From the NCBI GenBank assembly GCA_043228905.1, contig JBHGNT010000011.1:1178001-1242000 (forward strand): DNA of 64,000 nucleotides, in the 5' to 3' direction. Below the pieces are notes generated by a model. That model saw only the letters and a program-made list of their open reading frames with translations, did no database searches and was not told the origin of the DNA. Origin of the DNA: Azolla caroliniana. Its lineage: Eukaryota; Polypodiophyta. The translations under genes and the position numbers were made by a program. This document shows positions 10,585 to 20,972 of this stretch, piece by piece (position 1 is the stretch's first letter; each line of letters starts with the position of its first letter).

Positions 10585-13037
10585 TCGGCATTCCGATTCG
10601 GATGGAGCATGATCCGGGCATGGATCGTTCGTCCGAAACCGGGCCAAAATGCGGAGAACAACGGGGGCCAAGCGGCCCAAATGAGCGAAGAAGGTGTTCC
10701 TTGGAGTGGAGCAATGTTACTGAAGGATGCAGAGGACACCAAACTGGAGGGGACCGACTCGGGAGTTGGAGAAAGTGTGTGCTGACCCGAAGAAGTACAC
10801 AACGAAGAGCGAAACAAAAAGCGTGCAATATGGCCGTGTAAGGGCCAAGTAGCGAGCATAGAGAGGATTGACGACAGCGGGGGAGAAACAGTAGAGGCGG
10901 TTGATTGAAGTATAGGTCCTCCACACTTGTTCCCGAGACTTAGGCGGTTGCATCCGAGAACCAACAGAAGACCTAAGAGACGGAAAGTGGCAGCGAGGAC
11001 ACGGAGGTCACGGCCAATACAAGTGATGGATGCGGAGAAAGGAAGACCGGTCCTATGGGTCACCTCACACCGGGCTAGAGACTTTGGCAGTCGGCATCGG
11101 ATCCAACGTAAGACCAAGATAGTGATGGTGGCTGCTGGAGAACGGGACCCGATGATGTAGAGTGACGGACGGACCTGGACGAGAACCGGGCGGAGCGGAC
11201 TTCTGGATAACCGATTCGGAAGCGGAGAAACAAAGATCGGTCCTATGGGTCACCTCACACCGGGCTAGAGACTTCGGCAGTCAGCATTGAGAGCTGATGT
11301 AAGATCAAGATACTGACGGTGGCAGCAGGAGAATGGGATCCGGTAATGCAGAGAGAGATCGGATGAGCCCGGATGAGATCCGGGGGAGCGGACTTTCGGA
11401 TAACTGAACTGGAGGGGTGGAGGAAGCAGGTGTACGGAGAGGCCGGGAACACGGTACCACGGTACCACGGGAGAGGGTGTGGAGCAAGCCACCCTCTCGA
11501 CATGCGGAGAAGGAAGACCCGGGATAGGGTCGGGAAAGACGAGAGGCCCAAGGAGGATCCTTCACACCAGATCTAGAGATTTTGACAGTCGGCGGCGGAG
11601 CCGACGTAAGGCCAAGAGACTGACGGTGGCGGCGAGGGGACGAGGGCAAAGGTAGCGATGGGGCGATCCTACGACGATCCTCACACCAGTCTGGAGACTC
11701 CGACGGTTGGCCCGAGAGCCATCATGAGACCTAGAGAGATGGACGGTGGCGGCAGGTGAATAGGATCCTAAGATGCAGCATGGAAGTGCGGATGGGTGAC
11801 CCTCACACCGATCCAGAGACTCCGGCGGTCGGCCCGAGAACCAGCGTGAGACCGAGAGAGATGGATGGTGGCGGCAGGTGAATGAGATCCGAAAAAGCAG
11901 GGACCGAAAGAGCGGAAAGAGATATAACGCCGGCGACGCGGCCACAGACCAAAATTGGATCCAGTCGGCCAGGTCAAAAGGACGAAGACCAGACACGCTA
12001 GGTACACGAGTCGGTTGCCTAACAGATCGGAGGCCCGAGAAGGATCCTCCACACCGGATCTAGAGACTTCGACAGTCGGCACCGGGAGCCGATGTAAGAC
12101 CAAGATACTAACGGTGATGGCGAGGGGACAAAGGCCTTAGCAGTTGAGGTACCGAGTAACCAAGGTGTCTCGAGAACAACGAAGGCCAGGCGGGCCAAAA
12201 TGGGCAAGGGTGATCCTTCGTGGGTAGCAACATGGAAAGCTACCAAGGACATCCAAGCGGGGAGCGGTGTGTCGAGCCAAAAAGGGCACACCTAGAAGCG
12301 GATTGGAAGACGTGCATGTGGCCATCGAGGGCCGAAGTAAAGCATGGGTACATGACAATGTTCGGCATAAGCGGTGCTGAGCAAGGAAGGTGGAAGACGG
12401 CACACGGTGTGTCGAGTTGGAAACCAGGTGCGGGATAGGCTTCACGAGTCGGTAGTCGGAAACGGTATTGGTGACCGAAGGAGGATCCTCCATACCCGCT
12501 TTGGAGATCTTGATGGCCCAGTTGGAGTAGCAACGACTCGCTTGGCAAGCCAAGCCCGAGATAACAAGCTGGTGGGGACGAGGGGACGACGGCAAGTGTA
12601 TGGTGCCGAACCAGTTGTAGCAGTGCGGAACGAAAGGGGCCAAGTGGGCCGACACGGGGTGTTCCTCGAACGTGGAGGACACCGGCATGCGGAGAAACGA
12701 AGAGCGATGATGCCGGACCCAACCAATGCGACATGAAGGCCAAGCAGGACACTACGGGTATACGGGAAGTGAGGAGCGTGCATATGGTTGATCAAGGGCC
12801 ACAGGACAAGTATGTGTATGAGAGAAGATCGCGGCAAATGACTTGTTGACAGCTCGATCAAGCCTACGGAGAGGCGAGCGCGAGGATGGAACCGGAGCCA
12901 ACGGTTCGGACCGGCGGAGGCCAACACGATAGCTGGGATGCGGATTCCGGAAGGCCGGTTGCTCACTATGGCTGGAATCTCTCACCCTTCTTCAGATTTG
13001 GCACGTACCGGTGGACGTGCGGTTTGGTGGGGGCAGA

Positions 13038-13827
13038 TGTCGTGAAGATTCACGGCCATAGTGAGAAAACTGAGCCTATTGGGAATATCGGTAGGGCGAG
13101 GTGTGAGCATTCACCATTGTATACCCGTGTAAGATAATGGGGTGCCTTTATGGCGCCAAATGGGAGTTAAGTTGGGATAGAGAATCCCATGTAATAAGGG
13201 ATTTATCCCACATTGTAACGTCCTTCCCTCGGCCTATAAAAGGAAGGGAGGGTCCCTTGTAAAAGGCTTGCCCATTTTGAGTTAGGAGGGTATACCATTA
13301 GGTCTAAGGTATGGTAGTCTAAGGTTAGGTAGCTTTCTTCTTCTTACTTTTAGAGTTTCTTGGAGGTCTTCTTCTTCGTGTATGTTTAGGGTTTAGTCCG
13401 GTTGAGAGCTCATATATCCTAGGGGTGGTTTCGCCTCCGCTCTACGACGAGCCCGTGAACTCCCCGATCACCGGCTTGGCAACAGAACGCTGATGTAACC
13501 TAATCCACCTTGCTCCGGTTCAAAGCCGAAGTTGCTCTTGTACATATATAGTGAAGTTTTATGCATCCGTGTGTGTGTCGGTGTCTTTGGAGTTCTTTCT
13601 TCCCGGTTTCTGTACATAGGAAGTGTGTGTCTAGTCAGTGTTGCGCGCGTGTCCTTTTTCCTCTCTCATTCGGTTGCTCCCGGTACGTATCCGGAAATGC
13701 TCTGGTAGGAGCCCTGGGTGGTCGCTGGAAACGGTGAAGCTAGACCTCCCATGCTATGTCTCTCTTAGGTCCAAGACCCCTGTGGTCCTGCCCTGGATCT
13801 AACACGTACCCGCGGATTTTCACGACA
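13038..13827 (+). repeat. 3' LTR of EG-1
   Basis: The LTR is 790 bp and begins TGTCGTGAAGATTCACGG and ends GGATTTTCACGACA, giving a 9-bp terminal inverted match (TGTCGTGAA/TTCACGACA). A TATA-like TATAAAAGGAAGG lies near 13236. It aligns over its length with the EG-2 LTRs, for example in TTTTGAGTTAGGAGGGTATACC, but is more diverged from them than they are from each other. Confidence 0.85.
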
Positions 13828-14714
13828 ATGTCGAGTACAAGAATATGGTCTCTGTGCAAAATTAGAAAAATGTAGTTTCGGCCATAATCAAGTGGAATTT
13901 TGGGGGTATGTTGTATCATCAGATGGTATTGCTATGGACCCCATGAAGGTGCAAGCAATTTTAGAGTGGCAGATGCCCCTTTCAATGCACGATGTGCAAT
14001 GTTTTCTCGGGTTTGCAAATTTTTATCGGAAATTTATTAAAGATTATTCCAAGGTTGTGCTTCTACTCACTCAACTCATGCACAAAAATTAGCCATTCAT
14101 ATGGAGTTCAGATGCAACCAAGGCATTTGAAAGCTTAAAACGAACATTTACAACAACACCTATTTTAGCACATGTCGACCCCACAAACGCTTCATCCTTG
14201 AAGCTAATGCATCCAATTTTGCACTAGGGAGTGACCTATCGCAGATTGGAGATGATGGACATCTACACCCTGTCCCCTTTCATTCTCGAAAGTTTGAAGC
14301 TACAAAGATCAACTACGAGATCCATGACAAAACTTCTTGCAATTGTGGATTGTTTTCAATAATGGCGACATTTTCTAAAAGGTTCTTCTGAGCAGATAAT
14401 TGTTTACAATGATCATCAGAACCTGACATATTTCCAAAATGCTCGAGTCTTGAGTCGCCGACAAGCCCAGTGGGCACAATTTTTGACTCAATTTGACGTT
14501 GTCATCATATATCACCTTGGGATGCAGCAAGGCAAAGTAGATGCTCTTTCTCGAGGCTCTTATATGGAACTTCGTCCAGGGGAACCTGCGTTCAAGCATA
14601 AAAAAAAAATCCTTTTGGGTCCTAATCGCCTACGATTAATGGTTGTTAATGCCATAACAACTCTTGAAGATTCCACTCTTCTTGATTCCATTCGAGATCA
14701 TATCATCACTAATG

Positions 14715-15125
14715 AATTCGCCAAGGAAGTTTTTTCCATAAAAAATATGCTCCATTGGTATTAAAATTAACAATGCCAAAGGCAATCTACAAATTGTACA
14801 TAATAGTTTCCACTCCATAAGTATATATCGTAAAAAAGGGACCAAATAATGATGGCATTTGTTATGGCCTCTAAAAACATCATGTTGCAGCCAACATTGG
14901 CTGAATGTGATTCCACATATACTAAAGCTCTTTAGTATACCCATATTCAACCTATAAACAAATTCCTGCGGTCCAAGTGAATACATATCTTGGTGGTAAT
15001 CATGGCTAGTAGTCTAAAAACTCCATGTTTGCATTTGGTTCCGCATGTACTAAAGTTGCTCACCATCACCTGGTTGTCCAATAGCTGTTCCCGTTCCTTG
15101 TCCTTTAATTCGCCAAGGAAGTTTT
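14715..15125. mobile_element. Insertion of about 370 bp between 19-bp direct repeats inside chromovirus-1
   Basis: The 19-mer AATTCGCCAAGGAAGTTTT occurs at 14715-14733 and again at 15107-15125. Before the first copy the protein reads TNEFAKEV; after the second it resumes in the same region with FAKEVLDHIVPDR, so the intervening DNA is an insertion with a 19-bp target duplication. A duplication of that length is typical of target-primed retroposition (LINE or SINE). The insert is AT-rich, has two internal related blocks (TCTAAAAAC...CATGTT...TACTAAAG at about 14871 and 15010), and no reading frame or poly-A tail that I can see. Confidence 0.7.
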
Positions 15126-15231
15126 GGATCATATCGTCCCAGATCGTGCTTCTTGCTCATAGTCGAAAAACCCTCGTAATGACTATCGTCAATTCTATTG
15201 GCATGGTGGTTTTCTGTTTCGACAAAACCTA

Positions 15232-16560
15232 TTGTATGTTCATGATGGTCCCCCACAACTACAAGTTTTACACCATTGCCATGACTCACCAATGGCTGGT
15301 CATTTTGGAGTTTCTCGACACTATTGGTGGCCTCACCTTCGTCATTTTGTTGAAGATTATGTTCTTATTTGTGATACATGTTGTCGATCAAAGAGTCCTC
15401 GACACCGATCCTATGGCTTACTCCAACCACTTCCCATTCCGGAAAATCCTTGGAAGTCTATATCCTTGGATTTCATTACCGATCTCCCAGTTTCAAAAGG
15501 TTTTGATGCAATTCTCATGATGGTTGTTCGACTTACCAAAATGACACATTTCTTGCCCTGTACGAAGTCTATTACTAGTCAAGAGGTGGTCGATCTCGTT
15601 ATGCGGGAGGTATTTAGGCATCATGGTCTGCCGGATGATATTATTAGTGATCGTGGTCCACAATTCATCTCAAAGTTTAGGAAACACATGTTCAAACTTC
15701 TCCGCATTTCGACTAAGCTTTCTTCAGGCTATCATCCCGAGACTAATGGCCAAACTGAGCATACCAACCAAACTTTGGAGCAATATCTTCGTTGCTTCAT
15801 CAACTACCAACAAGATGATTGGGTTGATTTTTGCACTTGGCTGAATTCGCTTACAACAACTTAATCCATTCTTCTACAGGATATTCTCCATTTTTCGCAA
15901 ATATGAGTTGTCATCCTCAATGGATGATGAATGTGCATCTAGACGTTCCTACCAACCTTGCTGCTAAGGATCGTCTTAGTCGCCTCCAAGAAATTCACAC
16001 TACCATTCTTCACAATTTGCAGGATGCTCAAGTTACACACAAGCGGCTTGCGGATCGTCATCGCCTAGACTCCTCCAAAACTTTCCGTGTTGGGGATCAT
16101 GTATGGCTTCTCCAACACAACATCAAAACCACTCGGCCTTGTAGTAAAGTGGATTACCAATGTTTTGGCCCTTACATGATCACTGATAAGATAAGTGATG
16201 TTGCGTTTCATCTTGGCCTCCCTCCGCACATGTGTCTTCATTTGGTGTTTCATGTATCCCTTTTGGAACCTTATACCACAAGTTTAATTCTGGGCCGTCT
16301 TACACACCCCCACCACTTGTTGAGTTCTTGGAAGGACCTGAATTTGAGGTTGTTGCCATTCTTAATTCTAAAATCGTGTGAAACAAGTTGTATTACTTGG
16401 TTGATTGGTTAGCCTATACCCCCAACGATTGAACTTGGGAACCTGCAACAAATCTTTCCAATGCCGTGGACATGGTCACTGCATTTCATTGCCAATATCC
16501 TCGTAAACCAGGTCCTAGTACAAACCCTATGACCCGTGAGACGTGTCGTCGAAGAAGGGG
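15232..16560 (+). pseudogene. Chromovirus-1 integrase and chromodomain
   Basis: The first frame (15232-15864) has the HHCC zinc region (HHCHDSPMAGHFG, CDTCCRSKSPRHR) and the catalytic core: SISLDFITDLP for the first Asp, IISDRGPQF for the second, and NGQTEHTNQTLE for the Glu. A frameshift at about 15840 moves to a second frame with AEFAYNNLIHSSTGYSPF, GDHVWLLQ and VFHVSLLEPY, the C-terminal integrase domain. From about 16302 a chromodomain follows in a third frame (EFEVVAILNSKIV, LYYLVDW, TWEPATN), with two TGA codons where Arg (CGA) is expected. A deletion of a few residues is visible in the zinc region. The gene is clearly inactive. Confidence 0.88.
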
Positions 16561-16565
16561 GATAG

Positions 16566-17002
16566 TGTCATGATGACACTCATGTTATGCCTTAAAAGGT
16601 TTTGAACCCACGACCTTGTTATAACATGTCAAATCCTTAACCATTGTAATAATATGTTTATATGTATAGATTTTAGAATATGTAATCTAATATCATAAGA
16701 ATATTCTATATTACTCTACATTCTAGAATAACCTAGAATATTCTAGAGTGTTCTACATACTAGAACGAGATTAGAACCTTCTAGAATACTCTAGAAACCT
16801 AGAATATTCTAGGGTGTTCTATATTACTTATAAATAGGGATCTATCAATCATCCCAAAACTAAATTGGTTCAATGCCATTCTATAGCTGCACTTTGTTGC
16901 CTACTCTTTGTAATCTGTTTTACACTGCAATATAATATTTCCCTTTCTATTCTCTTTCTGTCTTAAGCATTATCTGTGTGTGTGTGTGTGTGTGTCTTGA
17001 CA
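16566..17002 (+). repeat. 3' LTR of chromovirus-1
   Basis: The LTR is 437 bp, starts TGTCATGATGACACTC after a GGGGGATAG purine tract, and ends in a GT microsatellite plus TTGACA. It is rich in AGAATATTCTAGA-type motifs and has TATAAATAGGG near 16830. An antisense tRNA-like segment occupies about 16587-16650 (B-box GGGTTCAAAACC on the minus strand). A solo LTR of the same style lies at 53263-53806. Confidence 0.8.
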
Positions 17003-17017
17003 ACTACGAAGTTCGTG

Positions 17018-17668
17018 AAGTACAGATGTGATGTGCACTTAGGTACACATGCACATGTAGACTAAGGGGAGTGCATGGGAGTAAGGGTGTAATAAGTAGA
17101 GGGCATGGTGGTGTGTGTGAAAATGAGAGGAGAGGGTGTTAAGGCCCCATCAACTTCTCCTCCTAAGATCAAGCCAAATATCCCTCTTTAAAAAGAGTGA
17201 AATATTTGGCCTCTCCTTTTGTAATAAGCTCACACTTTTCCACTATAAAAAGAGGTGAGGAGGCACCATTGAGGGGGTCGCCATTTTGTCGTTTGAGGCA
17301 GACTGTTAAGGTTTTAGTTATTCTTCTCCCCATTTCGTTTTAGGGTTTCGATTCTTCTTCTTCTTATCCGGTTAAGGTTTCTTTTAGTTGTGCTTCAGTC
17401 CAGCTTATATGTCCACGATTGTAATTGTATTGTGGCGTTTGTGCCCTATAATGGAATTAGCTTGATGAACCTTGTCTCCATCTATTTCTCTACCGTGTTA
17501 ATGAACCTTGTCTCCACCTATTTCTCTACCGTGTTAATCTCTTCTTCTTTCTCCTACCCTTTTGAGCTCGAAGGCTGCAAGGGTCAAGCTCCCATTTCCC
17601 CTCTACTCCCAGTCCAAGACCCCCATGGTCCCACCCAAGCCAGCACGTACCCACGGATTTTCGCGATA
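17018..17668 (+). repeat. Diverged EG-type LTR, likely solo or truncated
   Basis: The right end (CCAAGACCCCCATGGTCC, CACGTACCCACGGATTTTC, GCGATA) matches the 3' ends of the EG-1 and EG-2 LTRs. The left end begins near TTCGTGAAG, a decayed TGTCGTGAAG. It contains TATAAAAAGAGGTG near 17244 and a GTTTTAGGGTTTCGATTC leader as in the other EG LTRs. No target duplication is visible, so exact ends are approximate. Confidence 0.55.
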
Positions 17669-17776
17669 GTGTACAATCAAGAAAATACGTTTGAAATATC
17701 AAGTCTCGCCTTTAAAATCTACTCAATGTGAGGAAGCCTCGTATAGCTAGAGAACAAAGAAAACTATTGTTCAACA

Positions 17777-18980
17777 ATGATATACGGAGATAATGATAGT
17801 GAGAAACCTAGAGAAGTTAAAGATATTCCTACATCATTTCTTGCACATTTTGAAAGAGCACGGAAAGAAAAGGACTGACATTTAGTGAAGGCATATGGTT
17901 TAGAAGATGGTGGCACTTTTAAGAAATTTAGCCACAGAATCAATATCACCCGGGATTTATACTGTAATGTCTATTGTGGTGATGTGGCTGAGATGATACA
18001 CATATTGCCAACTAAGGAATACATATTATTGATTGTTGACATACCATATGAATTTTGTATGGTTGGATCAACATATGATGATGAACCATTTATGTTCAAA
18101 CAACTTGAGAAGATGGTGAAAGATTTCGTCCTTACGGAAAATTGTCGTATTCCATAACATGAACCAAAGATACTCTATAACACATGCCTTGAGATCTCAT
18201 TGCCATGGAATAATAAACCTTGCTTGGTAAGGAATATTTATATTACATGGAGAATTTTGATTTTCCCATAAATAAATTCTACTTAATATTGATATTTTTC
18301 ATTTGAAATGTTCTCCAACGAAGGAGATTGGATACTAGATTTGTTCTTCGACTCAGATAAATTATTATACCTTTGTTTGCTATGCCTTTAAAAATCAATA
18401 TAGTTGATGTTTAGCTAAAGCAATCTTCATTTTAAATTGTTAATAGGTATTGCATCTGCATTTGCATTGAAGCTATTCAAAAATACTGCACTAAAAAAGG
18501 ATGATGGCCAAGTGAGTTTCATTAACATGAGGATTAAAACCTTAACGTTTTCAACCTGCATCTCATGAACCTATTCATCTATTAGCTCGGGTAAAATATT
18601 ATAACTTTGTTTGCTATGCCTTTAGAAATCAATGCAGTTTATGTGTAGCTAAAGCAATCTTCATTTTAAATTGTTAATAGGTACTACATCTGCATTTGAA
18701 TTGAAGTTATTCAGAAATACAGTTGTACTAAAAAAGGATGATGAGCAAGTGAGTTTCATTAACATGAGGATTAAAGCCTTAACATTTTCAATCTGCATCT
18801 CATGAATCTACTTCTTGATTATCTGGCGAACCTAGGGAGCTTATTGATTTTGTCAACAAGCTATTTGAGGACCCTATCATTGCGAGCCTATGTGGAGTAG
18901 ATACTATTGCACAAATTTTGTTGGGGAGTTCTCAAAAGGAAGAAGAGGAGACCAATGTGGATACCATGATAACTATGTGA
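17777..18980 (+). pseudogene. Decayed intron-containing gene with methylase-like motif
   Basis: Reading frames at 17777-18157 encode PTSFLAHFERARKEKD, an in-frame stop, then YCNVYCGDVAEMIHILP and YILLIVDIPYEFCMVGS. The YCGD...LP...DIPY arrangement resembles the CGD and DPPY parts of N4/N6 amino-type DNA methylases, but I cannot identify the family with certainty. Further on, two near-identical exon-like blocks (within 18355-18822) encode ASAFALKLFKNTALKKDDGQ flanked by AG and GTGAGT. A last block encodes REL-IDFVNKLFEDPIIASLC and ends TMITM then TGA at 18980. Internal stops argue for a pseudogene. Confidence 0.4.
18355..18822 (+). repeat. Tandem duplication containing an exon-like block
   Basis: Two copies of about 225 bp (about 18360-18583 and 18597-18822) share TTTGTTTGCTATGCCTTTA, GCTAAAGCAATCTTCATTTT, AAATTGTTAATAGGTA and the exon-like block ending GTGAGTTTCATTAACATGAG. 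They differ by roughly one base in ten, so the duplication is not recent. Confidence 0.85.
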
Positions 18981-20560
18981 TATGTTCAAATGATATATTA
19001 ATGTTCACGTCTAGGTTTGATAGTTTTGACAGCTTATGAGTATTGTCTACATTTTTGGAGTTGTGAATTTATCAAAACTATTTATGAATATTGTCTACAT
19101 TTTTTGAATTGTGAAATTATGGATGTTGATGAGCACTACATTTATAGATGTTGATGACACTAAGGATTAGAGTGTTACCGCTTATACTTAAAACATTTTT
19201 ATTAACAATAGATGTCACTTCCACTTTTGGAAATCTACATCTCCTCAAGATGGTGAAACCATTAATTTTAACTTGTGCTTTGAGTTAACCATTGTGATTT
19301 TTTTAAAGTTAACTACATTTCATATCTGCAAATTGTCAACGTTTAAACATTTATCGGAAAACTATCCAATTTTAGAAATGATCATTTTGACACTTGTTTA
19401 ATCTCAAAAAATCAGCAAATTTTATATGCTATTTAAAACATGTGATACTGGTTGTATCAAGTTTCTGAAAATTGCCTAAAATTGCAAGATTATAAAACGA
19501 ATCTATAAGTGGAATGCGCGATCCTTCCACTTGTGAACGCGAACGTGTTACCCCGAGTCATGGGCACCTTCTCTACCCGTCGAGAAAGGCCCTCACCTCA
19601 ATTCGTCGCGGTGATGTGTTGTGGTTCCAATCACGGAACCCCTCAACACATCAGATGTGTTACAGAGGGGCACCTTCGATATTTTCTCATTGTTTTATGA
19701 CAACATTGTTAAGTTTCGAGCCTTAAGGTTTTTAGGGTGATATTTTTTTTTCATTAACATGTCTCTTTCTTAAATGGATCCCACAATCTCATTAGAGAAA
19801 TCCAACATATATTATTTGTTTGGGAAGTTCTTGTTTTCTAACTATTTGCTAATTGTTGTTTTCAAGAATGACCTAAAATACCCATACCATTCTTCTAACC
19901 CCTATGTTAATATTATGTTTGGCAAAACATGGGTCCATAATTTCATGGATGGATAAGTGTGCTTACTTGACATGGAACCCTATTGTACTGAACTATGAGG
20001 AGGACTACTTGATGAATCAAGATTAATCGAAAACACTCTTGCTTGAGGAAATAAGTAATAATAACATTACTAATCATAAACGCCCATGATCTTGGAAACT
20101 AGTAGTTATGAAGTTTTATAGGAAGGGAAAAGCACCTTGAAAATGAATCGAGTTGAGAAAATCTCCCCAATGATATAGCTTTGATAAATTTCGACAACTC
20201 CATGGATGGATAATCAAGCTGATTACTTGGCATATAACCCCCCAGAAACTCCATGGATGATGTATCAACACACGAATCATTCAACATATAATGTTGCTAT
20301 GCAGTGTGGATGGCGATCCAATCAAGCCAGATTGATGGAAAACACGCTTGCTCGAGCATATAATTGGTGGTCATAAAACATGTCGAGCCTGAGGACTAGC
20401 CAGTGCTTTGAAATGCTGATGCGAGCAAAGAGGTGTCTGAAAGAAAACGAGTCGAGGAAAAGCACCCGGACACGAAGCAAGCCGAGAAGGAAGCGGAGAA
20501 GTCTAGGAGACCGGGAGAAACTCAAGGAAGGAGTCCAGGAGTCACAAACAAACACAAAAA
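18981..20560. other. Non-coding stretch before the SOG1-like gene
   Basis: The sequence is mostly AT-rich with no recognisable gene. A GC-richer patch at about 19505-19690 has short open frames in two phases that match nothing I know. CATGGATGGATAA-type phrases near 19945 and 20200 and the motif CTTGATGAATCAA near 20010 recur imperfectly. The proximal promoter of the SOG1-like gene should lie at the right end. Confidence 0.4.
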
Positions 20561-20689
20561 ACATCTCCTGTTTGTTGACCTTGTCCCCCCCACTACACTT
20601 GTTTTCTTGTACTAAATTTGCAGAAGATTCTCAGACACTTTGCAGACCAACATTTCAAATTTCCTCCCCCTTCCTCCTCTCTGGATCAG

Positions 20690-20969
20690 GTAATGCCTTC
20701 ATGTTGATGCTCTGTTTTTCATGGTGCTCTGCTTTCTCCTTTCTGATGCTCAATTTTGTTTTTCATATACTCTGCTTTTTTATCTCTTATGCTCTGTTTT
20801 TCTCTTGGGTTCTTCATTTTTTGCATTTTTCTTCTTGTTGTGTGAATGAAGCAGAATAGGAAATTTCATTCATTTTCCTTCTCAAATTCTGGTTTGTCTG
20901 GATGAAACAGAGTAAATTTTGGTACATGTTTTCTTTTTGTGATTTGTTGGTTTTTTTAATGCAATTCAG
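20690..20969 (+). other. Predicted 5' UTR intron of the SOG1-like gene
   Basis: A donor CAG|GTAATG at 20689/20690 and a T-rich tract ending GCAATTCAG at 20969 bracket 280 bp of T-rich sequence with many upstream ATGs. Splicing brings a pyrimidine-rich leader to within three bases of the NAC start codon at 20973. This removes the 159-residue low-complexity frame that otherwise overlaps the leader. Confidence 0.55.
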
Positions 20970-20972
20970 AAG

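Larger units (their letters stand above)
10190..13827 (+). mobile_element. EG-1: 5'-truncated non-autonomous LTR element
   Basis: A GC-rich internal region (about 10190-13037) is followed by a purine tract (GGTTTGGTGGGGGCAGA) and a 3' LTR (13038-13827). The region repeats a degenerate block several times (about 10910, 11051, 11238, 11552, 11667, 11796, 12038, 12481), recognisable by GATCC(T)CACACC, then GGAGACTTCGGCAGTCGGC, then GTAAGACC. The same blocks, tract and LTR occur in EG-2 at 46.5-48.2 kb, so the two belong to one family. No reverse transcriptase or integrase is visible. The 5' LTR and gag are missing; the left end abuts the Copia scrap and the LTR end abuts chromovirus-1 RT sequence. 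Confidence 0.75.
13828..17002 (+). mobile_element. Chromovirus-1: 5'-truncated Ty3/gypsy element with chromodomain
   Basis: From 13829 the sequence encodes the end of reverse transcriptase (GLCAKLEKCSFG, VEFWGYVVSSDGIAMDP, VQCFLGFANFYRKFI), then RNase H ([27 protein letters not shown]), integrase (see separate entry), a chromodomain and a 3' LTR at 16566-17002. gag, protease, most of the RT and the 5' LTR are absent; the element starts exactly at the EG-1 LTR end. Several stops and frameshifts make it inactive. The RT, RNase H, IN, chromodomain order defines the chromovirus branch of Ty3/gypsy. Confidence 0.9.

Noticed and set aside
10900-12500. CRISPR-like array
   Set aside because: The blocks are degenerate, irregularly spaced (115 to over 400 bp) and lie inside a plant LTR element.
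10034-12966. Many overlapping open frames of 60-296 codons on both strands in the GC-rich region
   Set aside because: They follow the degenerate EG repeat blocks, overlap each other on both strands and match no protein. High GC content makes chance open frames likely. Only the 10237-10584 frame recurs in other elements and was kept.
19505-19726. GC-richer island as a possible organelle insert or gene
   Set aside because: Two short frames overlap in different phases, and no plastid or mitochondrial gene could be recognised.
20380-20859. 159-codon open frame before the SOG1-like gene
   Set aside because: It overlaps the predicted 5' leader and its intron, is low complexity (Lys/Arg/Glu then Phe/Ser/Cys from T-rich sequence) and has no homologue that I recognise.
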